A stretch of DNA of 64,000 nucleotides from Talinum fruticosum. Its lineage: Eukaryota > Streptophyta > Magnoliopsida > Caryophyllales > Talinaceae. Below the pieces are notes generated by a model. It was not told the DNA's origin and did not search any database. It was given only the letters and a program-made list of their open reading frames with translations. Each line of letters begins with the position of its first letter. The first letter of the stretch is position 1. This document shows, one piece after another, positions 34,708 to 45,642 of this stretch. Location of the stretch: the NCBI GenBank assembly GCA_021018815.1, contig JAITYX010000054.1:2666001-2730000 (forward strand), given 5' to 3'. Position numbers and translations under genes: made by a program.

Positions 34708-36500
34708 ATGACTCGGAACAATGGAGAGTTCGATGAAGGAAGATATGTCAACAGACCACCAAAGTTCAAGAGATCAAACATTGCACACTAGAAGAAGATA
34801 ATGGAGTGCTTTCTCCAAGATCATGATGAGGATGTTTGGAACATCATCAAGCATGGGAACTACATTCCTACAATGATAGAAGGAGCAAGAGTTATGCCCA
34901 TAGAAAAGTCAAAGTACACTCATCGAAGAGAATGAGAAGCTTAGAAAGAACTTCAAAGCTATGAACACTCGATGTGTGCTATCAACTCAGAAGAATACAA
35001 CATAGTGTCAGCCTGTGACACAACCCAAGAGGTGTGGGATACATTGGTCAGCACCTATGAAGGAACCAATCAGGTGAAGAAAGCCAAAGTCAATAATTTT
35101 CTTCACAAGTATGAAGTCTGTTCAAAATGGAGCTCGATGAGAACATCACTTAGATGTACATTCAGTTCACTAAGATTGTCAACAATCTCAAATCTTTGGG
35201 CAAAAAGATCTCTCACGAAGAAGTTGTTAGAAACATTATGTGAAGTTTAGCAAAGAGAAGTTAGGGTCCAAAGGTTATAGCAATTGAAGAAGCTCAAGAT
35301 CTTTCCAAGCTAAAACCGGATGAGTTTATTGGGAAGCTACTCACTCATGAGCTGCACCTAGAAGAAGAGGAAGTTGAGGTCAACACCAAAAGGAATATTG
35401 TACTAAAGGCCTCAAAAGCGGACGATAGAGTCCGAGCTCCTCGGATTCAAAAGAAGATCCCATGGCACTCATTACCCGAGGCTTCAAAAAGATGATGAAG
35501 TACGAAAAATAGCAAAAAAGCCAAAGGAGAAGTTCTATAAGAAAGGTAAATATTCATCCCCTACCAAGTTGTCTTTAACTAAGAACTGTGGATGTTTTGA
35601 GTGTGGTAGCAAGGAGCACATAGTCAAGGACTGTCCAAAGAGAAAGAAGGACGGAAAGAAGAAAAAGGCTATGGTGGCTACCTGGAGCGATGAGGACTCC
35701 GCTAAAGATGATGCTTCGATGACTAAAAGTGTGTAATGGAATTGACAAACTCGGAAGTTGGATTTAAGTTAGATAGTGATGGTTCGAGATGCTGAGGAGG
35801 CGGATCCTCAGGAGACAATTAACTACTTCCTCAAGTTTTCCAAACTTGACCTTCCTAGATATATCTTGACTTTTGGAAGAAAAGTTCAATTCTAACTCTT
35901 ATAATTTCAAAGAACAACTAGAGTCTCTTACTAGTGAGAGTACTTGTTTTTAAAAAGGAGTTAGAAAACTTGAGACAAAATATGAATGTACTTGAGACCA
36001 ATGCTCAAGACAATGAGACCGAGTCCGAGTGCCTCGGAATAGAGAATAAGAAACTAAAACGAAGCTCAATAACTACGAAGAGATGGTTTTAAAACTCACT
36101 TAAGGTAAGAAAAACCTTGATTTTTACTTGGCTCTCAGTGTGTCTCATTTAGAAAAGAAGGCATTGGTTACAATGCTGAAGACAAGGATTACTCTTATAA
36201 CAATCTTTTCAAAACTAATTCTAGAACTATTAAGTTTAGGAAGGCTGAGCATGGTCCTATTCATTCATAAAGAAAAGGGACTGAGCCTAGACTAGTTTTC
36301 ATGAAAAAGCCTTCTCAACCTGTTTACAAACAAAAAGGTTTTTAGAGAGAAGAGACACAAACTCGGTTTCCTAGAAGGAAGAATCGAGAATCGGACCAAG
36401 CCAAAAATTATTCAAATTTTGGTTGCCAAAGGTGCTCTTCCTTAGAAAAGAACCACAGAGAAAGACTGTTACTAGGTTTTTAAGAGGATGTGAAAAGGGT
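34708..36500 (+). pseudogene. Broken gag of element C
   Basis: ATG 34,708 opens MTRNNGEFDEGRYVN. The UBN2-type gag domain is readable at 34,972-35,250 (EVWDTLVSTYEGTNQVKKAK). The zinc knuckle at 35,593-35,634 is intact: CFECGSKEHIVKDC fits CX2CX4HX4C and is the only complete one of the three copies. A lysine-rich tail and a polar C-terminal region follow, with stops and frameshifts up to about 36,500. Confidence 0.75.
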
Positions 36501-36528
36501 TAGTTTGTTTTTCTTTTATAGGTCACTT

Positions 36529-36860
36529 AGAAACGAAGGGGTCTCTAAGGGACTTAGACAGGTGCATGTTCATGCCAATATTTGGAGACTCAAGACTCTT
36601 CTCCGAGATAGAAGATATGAAAGGAGAAAAAGTCACATTTGTAGATAATAGCAAAGGCAAATAGTTGGGATTGACAAGATTGGTTAAGGAGATAACTTAG
36701 TCGATCCAGTCTACCTTGTCAAAGAGCTCAAGTACAATCTTCTAACCATATCTCGGTTATATGACAAAGGTCAAGAGGTAAGATTCACTCGGACCAACTA
36801 CTTCATTTTTGATGTAGTCACTAAAGAGACAAAGCTCTCAGTGTCCGAGGTCGGGTAACA
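36529..36860 (+). pseudogene. Damaged copia protease, element C
   Basis: It aligns with the proteases of A and B, but the catalytic D-S-G is replaced by LDRC, so the enzyme is dead by active-site loss as well as by frameshifts. FGDSRLFSEIEDMKG and VTF are still readable downstream. Confidence 0.65.
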
Positions 36861-36914
36861 CCTATACCATTTCTCTCTCATATTCTAGTAAGAATTTATC
36901 ATGTTTGAAAGCAT

Positions 36915-37790
36915 CTTTGAATGATGATCATGGACATGGCATCATAGATTAGGTCATATCAGGATGCAAACCATCAAGAAGCTTGTATCTCATAGGTTAG
37001 TTAGGGGTTTACCTAACTGTGTATTTAAGAAAGATAAAATTGGTAAAGCATACACAAAAAGAAAGCAATTGAGATCATGTTTCAAACCACTCAAAACTGT
37101 GACTACATCCAAAGTACTTGAATTGATTTATACAGATTTGTGTGGTGAAATTCCTGTGAAAAGCTTAGGAGTTAAATCATATGTGCTAGTTATTGTTGAT
37201 GATTATTCAAGATTTACCTTGGTATGTTATCCGTAGAACAAGAATAAAGCATTCAAAGAGTTCACTAAGATCTGTAGGAAAATTCACGTGGAGTGTGAGA
37301 CTTAGGTCGAAGAACTCGAATTAACCATGGAAGGGAGTTCGATTACTCGGAATTTGCAGATTTATGTGACAAGAATGGCATCTCTCACAAATTCTCATCT
37401 CCAAGAACTCCTCAACAAAATGGAGTAGTAGAGAGAAAGAACATAATTCTTGTAGCAATAGGAAGGACAATGTTGATTGAAAATGATCTACCTTACTATT
37501 TCTTGGCTGAGGAAGTCAACACATCAAACTAAACACTCAACAGATGCCTCATCACACCCATTCCGATGAAGACACCCTATGAGTCTGTACAAGGGAAATA
37601 AGTCCAACATTTCCTAATTCAAACGATTTGGATGTAAATGCTATGTGCATAACAATGGTAGGGAACATATGACTAAGTTTGATACAAGGTGAGATGAAGG
37701 TATATTTTTGGGTTACTCATCTCATTGTAAAGCTTATAAAGTTTTGAACGAAAGAAGTAACAAAGTGGAAGAAAGCATCCACATTATCTT
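36915..37790 (+). pseudogene. Copia integrase remnant, element C
   Basis: The frame 36,964-37,236 reads MQTIKKLVSHRLVRGLPNC, then YTDLCGEIPVKSLG and VDDYSRF, which keep the first two catalytic aspartates. The second cysteine of the zinc pair is tyrosine (GKAYTK). NGVVERKN, with the third catalytic residue, lies at about 37,421-37,445 in another frame. The C-terminal segment extends to about 37,790. Confidence 0.75.
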
Positions 37791-38099
37791 TAATGAGATT
37801 GATCATGCCAAGACAAGTGAATCCACCTTTTCGGATCTTTAGCTCAATAGAGATGAAGATGATATTGCTGAACCTGAGCTCAGAATGAGTCAAAACAAAG
37901 AACTGATGCAACTCAGATTGAGCCGACTAAGAATAAACAAGTTTAAGAGCCGGTTCGGAATCGTCGAAGAGCCATCCAATGTTGAAGTTCAACAACAGCA
38001 ACCAACCGAAGATCATGCCATTCAGCTAACAAACTTGGTAAATAAGAGGATAGGTAGAGCTTTCAAATATGCATCCAAGTCACCCACCTAAGAACATAC

Positions 38100-38846
38100 T
38101 TTCGATATTAACGAGTGGGGTAAGAAATCATTCTTCTTTACAAAATCTATGTGCATTTTCTGCATTCATATCACGAACCGAACCTAAAAATCTACTAAAC
38201 GTCAGTGACTCGAACTTGAAATGGGTAGAGGCCCTGCAAGAGGACTGAATCAATTTGAAAGAAACCAAGTCTAGACTCGACCAAATCACCTTCCGACTAC
38301 CCGGTTATAGGAATCAAATGGGTTTTCAAGAACAAGTTAGATGAGGAAGGGTTGGTAGTCGAAATAAGGCCAAATTAGTTGCTCGGGGATATAACCAAGA
38401 AAAGGGAATTGATTGTGGGGAAACCTTTGCAGCTGTTGCTAGGATTGAGGTAATTAGAATTCTCTTACCATTTGCATCTAGCATGAACATCCAGCTTTAT
38501 CAAATGGATGTTAAGTTTGTATTTCTTAATGGTTATATTCAAGAAGAAGTTTATGTTGAGCAACCCCTGGATTTGAAAACTTTCAATTTTTAAATCATGT
38601 TTCAAAATGCAAAAGGCTTTAAATGGTATGAAACAAGCTCCTAGAGCTTGGTATGAATGACTAAGCAGTTTTTGGTTGAAAATGACTTCAAAAGAGGTCA
38701 GATTGACAAAACTCTTTTACAAAAACCAAAGGGAATGATTTTCTCATTATCCGGATCTATGTTGATGATATTCTTTTTGGAGCTACTAATGAAACTCTAT
38801 GTCAAGAGTTTTCCGAGTTAATGAGACAGAAGGTCCAAATGAGTAT
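38100..38846 (+). pseudogene. Truncated reverse transcriptase, element C
   Basis: The N-terminal RT region missing from A is kept here (AKLVARGYNQEKGIDCGE, then IEVIRILLPFASSMN and LYQMDVKFVFLNGY). The YVDD site is at 38,758-38,769, out of frame with the rest. About 75 bases later the RT stops at GAGTAT (38,841-38,846), where LTR sequence begins. Confidence 0.78.
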
Positions 38847-38987
38847 TATACTTTTTGAGTCCAATCTAGACTAAGAAATATTTTCTAAGTCCTGTTTTGT
38901 TCGATTTTGGTCCTTAATTCTAAAAAAATCTTCCATCACCCTATTCATCTCCCTAGGGTGACTTATCTCTCCAAGAGTGAACCTTTA
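38841..38987 (+). repeat. 3' LTR remnant of element C
   Basis: The last ~147 bp of the LTR match the end of 33,214-34,649 (GAGTATT...TTTTTGAGTCCAATCTAG through ACCTTTA). It joins RT at a shared 6-bp word, GAGTAT. Confidence 0.8.
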
Positions 38988-38992
38988 GGTTC

Positions 38993-39428
38993 AGTGAAAA
39001 TAGCTAAGATGATGTTGAAAATAGCTTAGCTAAAGGGAGTTGGCCACTTTGAAACATGTTTTCTATTTTGTTCTTGAATGCCCAATACTTGTTCGATGTC
39101 GTGTCCTCGTGCACAATGGTACTTACAAAATTTTTCTAAGTCCTAATTTTTGGACTGTTTTGCGGTGTCTTATTCGGCTCTTATTCTGCTGTAATGGGTG
39201 GTGATTCTATCTTTCCCTCAGCCAAGGGACAGTCAAGGGCTCGAGTTTAAGTGGTGTCGATAAGAGTATAGTCGGTATATCTAATAAGGGCATTGAAAAC
39301 TACACCCTATTAGTACTTGCTTGTATTAGAGGTTTTCTTATCTTTAGAGTGATAATTACCTCTATACCCTGTCGCAACTTTTGTGGTCATGGTGGGCAAG
39401 CCAAAATCTCTAAGGGTTAAGAAGTTCA
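38993..39428 (-). pseudogene. C-terminal gag and junction of gypsy element G
   Basis: The minus strand at 39,130-39,000 reads KFCKYHCARGHDIEQ, and in a neighbouring frame YWAFKNKIENMFQSGQLPL. These match the zinc-knuckle-like segment that precedes the protease in plant Tat-lineage gypsy polyproteins. Element C is inserted directly after it (minus-strand sense). Confidence 0.55.
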
Positions 39429-40370
39429 TCATCGGCAGGAACTTGAGATACTAGTTATAGTTAGGTCGATGATGATCTTAACTTGGTTCTTCTTGGAGGG
39501 TAGGTCTACCATGTGGGCAGCTTTTGCTACCCATCCGGTGAGGAAGTCTGTGAAACTCTCCTTCTCACCTTGTTTGATTAATTCCAAGTCTCTAAGAGTG
39601 ACTAGTAAATCGGTGTTGTAGGAGTATTGATGTAGGAACTCCTTGTACGGATCAGTCCAGTTGGTAATCTTGTGTGGGTCAACATCATTATACCACTTCA
39701 TTACATCGATATCGAAAGCCCATCGGATGATAATGTGGTAAGTATCTTCTATTGCTCCTAAAAAGTTGCGAACATGATGATGGGGATTCATGAAACCTTT
39801 AAACTTGATATCGGGCATCGTAAACTTTGGAGGTAGCTCACCCTTAGGAATTAAAGTGAATCCGCTATGATCAAAATAATGATTACTGAACATGGATGAC
39901 GCCCTTAACATCTATTCTATCCGATCTACACATGGATCGAGCTGAGATTTGGCTTCATGCTTAGGGGATTCATGTTTAAGACTATTTGGAGGAGACAAGC
40001 TAGGTGGAGGTGGAGAACCTAATCTTTCTCCTTTTCTCAAACAATCTGTTTCTTCATCTCTATTATTGTCCTCTATAGCTTTTATAATTGTCTTAAGATC
40101 CCAAGTTATAAATACTATCTTTTCATCTTGATCATCCATCCTAGTTTCCGTCCCGCCTATGTTCTCATTAAGGAAAGTCGGAATAGGAGACTGTTGTAGA
40201 AATTCCTTATGAATACGAGGAATAGACCGAGCTGATGTGATGTACACCAAAACATGTTGCACCGATGTAGACTGCGGAGTATAACGTGATGCGGAATGAG
40301 GAGAAGATGTGTTAGACTCCTTGGTGAGGCGTTCTAATCTTTTAGAGCTCGGATTTCCACTCGTATTCAA
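39429..40370 (-). pseudogene. Gag of Tat-like gypsy element G
   Basis: The frame runs from ATG 40,370 (MNTSGNPSSKRLE) to a stop at 39,429 with one in-frame stop at 39,909-39,911, so about 313 codons are otherwise open. The N-terminal half is polar and Ser/Pro-rich (GSPPPPSLSPPNS). The C-terminal half carries the retrotransposon gag core: PKFTMPDIKFKGFMNPHHH, then WYNDVDPHKITNW and EFLHQYSYNTDLLVTLRDL, then GEKESFTDFLTGW. The single stop makes it the best preserved retroelement gene in the window. Confidence 0.8.
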
Positions 40371-41414
40371 TTATCGTAGACTTCCCTATTCTGCAGCCCA
40401 AAGGATGAGGCTTAGGACCATGTTGAAGAAGACCACTTTTGGGCGGAAGGGACTTAAGCGCAAGACCCGAAGATTATAAGAATGCTTTTATTTGGATACA
40501 CATAGGGAATGCAAAAAATGAAGTCCGCGTGATGATGTTTGACTTAGTTTGGGATGATTCTATGATTCGGCTAATGCATAATGAATGATGGATCCTTAGT
40601 GGAATGATACTTTTATCTTGGCTAGATGATAATGCATTTCCTTATATTTGGAATGAATTTACTTTAGCTAAATATGAACTCACTTAATCTAAGATGGATT
40701 TATTTGGCTAATGAAAATACAAAATGGACTTACCTAATCCGAGATGAATTTATTTTAGCTAATGAAATACAAAATGGAACCGAGAATGTAAATGGAATGT
40801 TAAAAAAAAAAAAAAGACTCACTTATCAAAAGATAGAGGGAACTTTAGTAGGATCCTCTTAGACCGACTGATGGTGTCTACCTAGACCACTTGAAGAAGG
40901 TTTTAGTACTCGAAAATGCAAGCCATGGACTGACCTAAAAATAAAACGGGTAAATTAACTTTTGGCTAAATGCACATAATGGACTAACACTAGGAAATTT
41001 ATTAAAGTGTTTTATTTAGACACATGTAAGGGCTAATCGAGCACTCTTCACCTATTTCTAAAGGTCGACAAGTAAAGGATTAAATCTAAAAACACACACA
41101 CTCATCGAAGCATGCAAATGAAGACAACGGACCACCTAATAGTCAAGAGATCTATGATCAAAAGAGGTTAAGATTAGGTAGGATACATGGTGACTCATAG
41201 TTCGAGGATTTGGTCTTTCGTGTGGGGCACGACAAGAGAAAAGTCCGGAAGGGTTAAATAGGGGTAAAATAAATTTTTCCTAGGGTCCGGAAAAGCCAAG
41301 ATTAGGTAATAAACTATGTTCAAAGGTTTCTAAATGCAGGATGTCGAATGCAAACACATCATTAAAACTCACTACTCAAATTTTCAAGTTTTTCCCTATT
41401 AATAAAAAATCTAT
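40371..41414 (-). other. Leader of gypsy element G
   Basis: This AT-rich non-coding DNA lies between the primer-binding site and gag. It has an A-run at 40,802-40,815 and several near-repeats of the form CTTACCTAATC(C)GAGATGAATTTA around 40,680-40,760. No gene is seen. Confidence 0.6.
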
Positions 41415-41432
41415 CCCTGTGGAGTCGCCATC
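41415..41432 (-). promoter_or_regulatory. Primer-binding site of gypsy element G
   Basis: The complement reads GATGGCGACTCCACAGGG, the TGGCGACTCC-type site typical of plant Tat-lineage gypsy elements. Confidence 0.8.
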
Positions 41433-43237
41433 TGTATGAACCACGGTCGGAAAACCCGACCGAGCTTCTCCACGTACCTTTGACGTAAGGGTTTCTTGAA
41501 AATGGGTTTGAAAATGAATTAGGATTTTGAAAAATGAATTTTAGTTGAATTAAAGATAAATCAAGTTAAATAGCGTTTTATTAATTATTTTATTTTGGCA
41601 ATTATTTTCAAAATTCCCAAGATGTCGTTTCTTAAGTGAACAAGATAACATAAGATCAAAGATTTACATTGGCTGTGAGGCTGAAGGAATCAGCCGCGGC
41701 CTTTGGCTTGGAAAGCAAATATAGAAACCCTAATTCTTGTACTGCAGATCGGAAAAGTCGAGATGCAATTTTTGAGTAAAAATAAAGCAAAAGAAGGAGT
41801 CGCCGGACTGTTTTTAAGAGAAAAAACTAACAAAAACAAAAGGTAAAACAAAATTGCTATTCTGATCTTAGTATGGAAAAACAAAGACCAAAAAAGATAA
41901 AATGACTCGATCGGTGTTAGAACCGAGAATCGGGTTCGGGGATGAAGGTATGAAACGAAGGGATAAACTCTTCCATTCCGCCCGTCCGAAAACGGTCATT
42001 ACTAATTCGAGTAGTGAATCTAAATATGTGAAAAACACAAGCATACAACATGTTAAGCACAATTAAAGCAACGAAACATAGTAAAGGAAAGTGATAAAGA
42101 AACCTGGTAAAGAAAGAAAAAGCAAAAAGAAAAGAAAATTGAGAAAGTAGAAAGATTACATCGGGCATGGAGGAACTAAAATGCGATATAACTTTGATCC
42201 ACAATGTGAAAAGTGATAAATAAAACATAAAATAAATAAGTAAACCATTCAAAGGTTGAATCCTTACCCTCATGTTATCCCACCTGCTATCTAGATCTTC
42301 ACACTTGGATCTCTTTATGTGACCACTGGGAATCAAAGAAAAGAGGGCTCTTTGATGAGTTTTGAAAAGGTGAGTTCGTAAATAGGAAAGATCGGCTAAA
42401 TGAATGCCTAGAGATTATAATAATTAAATAATCTTTAACTCTTTGTAAGGATTCAACGACGATATGTAGAAAAAGAGGAGTACTTGGTGGATGCTTTTAG
42501 TAGAGTAACGTTTAGGAAAGGGTATTTTTAGCCTAACACGAGTAGCGTAGCGCTAAGGAAATAAGTCGTGCTTGAGATAAAAGCTAAGGCTCTCTATTTA
42601 TAGGGAGAGACTTAGGTCACAAATGACCTAGGGTTTCTCTCGACCTGGTGTCCAAACCGAGTAGAAAGAAAACCGGGCCAATAAATCGGGAGATTGAACC
42701 GGATAGATAAGATAAAACCGGATAGAAATCCGATCGGGCGCCACCCACCCGAGTATGCCTCGGGTTTCATGCCCTAGCATGCCATAACAAGAGTCTCTAA
42801 TCTAAAACGCTTTTGAGGGGAGCAACTCCTAGTCTCACGTGGACTATTTTGGAGCTTAAACGCGACACTTTGATGCTCGTGATCATGAAATGCAACGTCT
42901 AACGCCCGGCTTGAGGTTTTCAGCTGCATTTCGATTGGAAAAAACGTAAAATGTAGAACTATGAGCCTACAATTTCCTAGTACACGGCACTAGACTCCGT
43001 TGTTTACGGAGGCTAGGTCTAGGCTTGGACTATCCGAAGGAAAAAGGGATTGATTCAAAGGAAAAGGCTATTTATGTGGTGTTGGGGGTTCTTTGTGGTT
43101 TATCGGCTTCCGTCGTACCAATCGAACGCAGTTGAAGATCCAAATCCTCAAATAGGACTTGAGATTTCATCATCGGGCCGCTAGAGTAAAATACGGAATT
43201 AAATGAGGTAAGGGACAACACTTTTTAGCTGTCTACA
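41433..43237 (-). repeat. 5' LTR of gypsy element G
   Basis: This 1,805-bp LTR on the minus strand starts TGTAGACAGCTAAAAAG at 43,237 and ends TACA next to the primer-binding site. A minus-strand TATA box (complement of CTCTATTTATA, 42,592-42,602) lies mid-LTR. At 43,238 the sequence becomes related to about 2,445 on, which fixes the outer border. The partner 3' LTR is not in the window. Two minus-strand frames inside (41,690-42,336) lack recognisable motifs. Confidence 0.72.
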
Positions 43238-43507
43238 AGCGTGCACATTATCGGAGCGCTTCTAAAGCGGGTCCTAGCACTTTCGGGCCTAGTGCTTCCA
43301 ATGCGGGGCCTATCTTTTTGAAGAATGGATGGATATCCCGCCTCTTCAAGCACTTAACCGTCATAGGACCCGATTGACTTCCACCGGGTATCTTATAATG
43401 AGCCATATCGTGGAGCTTCGCAATCTTGGGACCATGGGGCTAGCTCTTCCATCTTGGAGGACTTCGGTAATTATATCTTCGATGATCCTTCCGATGACGA
43501 GGATTAG
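43238..43507 (+). pseudogene. End of opposite-strand gene 1, copy 2 (H2)
   Basis: This stretch is related to about 2,445-2,690. The plus-strand frame ends SSSILEDFGNYIFDDPSDDED with the stop at 43,505-43,507. It preserves the acidic C-terminus that copy 1 lost when element A inserted. The upstream part is cut by the LTR of G. The function is not recognised. Confidence 0.5.
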
Positions 43508-44067
43508 TGAATCCTTTGTAAGGTGCTTTTCTTGTTAAATGTTTAATAATTTGTAAACTTCTTTGAGTTTATGCGATGAGATGAAATGAAAAGATTCAAT
43601 TCTAACAATGCTTTCTTTTATTAACATGATGCAAAAATTCTTAAGAAAAATTACGAAGACGAATCGAAAAAAATTATAGTAGCTCCCATTCCCCCAAAAG
43701 AAAATAATAAAAATGAAAATGAGAATTTGTAAGTGCGAGTACTATTCGAAATAACATAGCTTGACCGAAACGGGCTAGGGGCGAGAAAAAGGAATGGCCC
43801 AAGGAATGCTCCGCCTAAAATAATACGATGGACCGACCGAGTATAAGAGGCTTGGCCAGCGCTTGCTATGCAGAAAATCGAGGCTCTAAATGTCTTCGAG
43901 TGGTGTTGGCATAGTAGGAATCCGCTCCTAGAACTGCTATAAATTGGACCTTTTATTGGATGCCGAAAATTGTGCCTTCGAGCCTTCTTACGCAATTCCC
44001 TCATAAATAAAAATCCTAAAAATATTTGAGTGCCTTTTACTCCCTTCAACTCTCAAAGACAAACTTC
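43508..44067 (+). promoter_or_regulatory. Intergenic and promoter region, gene 1 to gene 2, copy 2
   Basis: This interval is related to 23,096-23,680. It has a TATA-like box, TATAAATT, at 43,938-43,945, about 125 bp ahead of the ATG at 44,068. The open minus-strand frame at 43,651-44,049 has no recognisable motif and is not conserved as a frame in copy 1. Confidence 0.45.
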
Positions 44068-45277
44068 ATGACTGAGTTATCTTGTTGGATACATGAGATG
44101 ATAAACACTCAAAGGGTAGGTTTGTCACAATATGGGCTGAATACCCTATTCGAGCATTGGACGAGTGAATGTCTATTGGACTTTCCTAAGGGTTGCTATG
44201 TCCTACTTGGAATTCTCACTACCATGTTTTTAGGTTTGGGGATAAGGAATTGTATCCCCTGCTCGAAGAGTTTGATGCTAACCTAGGCATCCAATGTTGT
44301 ACGAAACCTTTTATGCCAAAATCTTCGAAAATATGCATGAAACTTATAAACGGCTTCTAAAGCTAAATAATAGGAATCTAGGTTGGATTCTTATTACGAG
44401 TCAAGTGAACCTAATGAATCCGATGAAGCATTGTCGCCTGATGTATGCATCATTAGAGTCCATCATCATTCCAAAACGTCAAGCTATTATCACCTATCTA
44501 ATAGGTGGTTTCTTGCTCGGTAGAAGTTCATAGGGACATGGCGCTTGCAACATTGCTAAGCTTTCTTGAGAAACTAGAGGATTACTTGTTCCCTAATTCG
44601 GTTAATAGTCGCTAAAACACTTATAGGGTTAGACCAGGTGGAAGCCAATCTGGAGAAGGACTTTCATCGGCAGCCCCTATTATTGAAGGTAATAACCATG
44701 GTAATACCATAGAATGGTACATTGCACATCTGGAAAATGTCCCAATTTAGGACACATACTTGGACAATAACCCTTTGTATGCCTACTAGGTTTAAAAACC
44801 AGTACTTTCTACTTCCAAGACCGTGTATTACGGAAAATGGGACAAGAGAAGGTGATCCCAAATTTGGACTATGTATGGCCTGCTACATTTGAACTGTTCG
44901 AAGGTTTCAGCAGTTCTAGGCGAATTAAGTCATGGTTCGAATATTGGATGAACTCGCCGAAGCTGTTGAAACTCGCAGGTGAGCCGACTACTATCGTATC
45001 TGCATATTATGTGGAGTTGATAACGAAAGTACACCTCAAACGTCGGAAGGCATTGAGAGCTTGAGACCTGAATCCCCAATAAGTTGTTCATGCTACTACA
45101 CCACTCTAAATTCGTGAAATAAACCCTCGGATAGATGAAGTAGCCCGCAGAAAGGAATTTAAAGCTAAGGAAGTGGAAGAAAGAAGGACTCGCTAAACTA
45201 AAAAGCTAAAAAAGTGCACCCAAGATGATAGGGCAGGGTCTAGTGACCCAAAAGGGAAGAAATTGAAAATAGAATAG
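44068..45277 (+). pseudogene. Opposite-strand gene 2, copy 2 (H2)
   Basis: ATG 44,068 opens MTELSCWIHEMINTQRVG and continues open to 44,286. Later parts read NRNLGWILITSQVNLMNPM (about 44,360-44,420), EWYIAHLENVPI (about 44,712) and RPCITENGTREG or, in the next frame, PNLDYVWPATFELFEGF (44,837-45,064). The end is a charged tail, SSDPKGKKLKIE, with the stop at 45,275-45,277. It resembles plant gypsy-carried DUF7745-type proteins; this is an unverified family guess. It is disrupted by several stops but clearer than copy 1. Confidence 0.45.
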
Positions 45278-45642
45278 GGCTTATTTTTTTTATAGAGAAT
45301 TTATAGGAAGAAATTAAAGTTTTGCCTTTTTAGAACAGTTTATTTATTTTACAAGTAGTGTGCTTGTTTTATTTCCTTTTTATTAGCTATGTACCCGGGT
45401 AAGTAGTAGGTTTACCTTTTATTAAATAAAACTAAGTCTTATGCTCACTTTTATACTTTATTTTATTATCACTCCCGTAGAGGAATAAATAAAATTGGAC
45501 TGCCCTTAAAAAATAATTAAAAGAATTAATTACACTAATGGGCCATCTAATTGGACCGCCCCAAAACAAATAAATAAGCGAGATAGTCCGAGAGGACCGT
45601 CCAAATAGATAAATACGAGAGATAAAACTAGGGAAGTTGCTT

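Larger units (their letters stand above)
33214..38987 (+). mobile_element. SIRE-like Ty1/copia retrotransposon C, 3'-deleted
   Basis: It has a 5' LTR (33,214-34,649), primer-binding site, gag, protease, integrase and RT. The sequence then passes within RT straight into the last ~147 bp of the 3' LTR. The flanks are AGTTC (33,209-33,213) and GGTTC (38,988-38,992), a target duplication with one mismatch, so the outer ends are original. The whole of RNase H, ORF3 and about 90% of the 3' LTR are missing. It is inserted in gypsy element G. Confidence 0.85.

Noticed and set aside
41690..42336. Minus-strand frames inside the 5' LTR of G
   Set aside because: They are rich in Phe/Leu/Ser from AT- and CT-rich DNA, sit around the transcription start of the LTR and match nothing I know.
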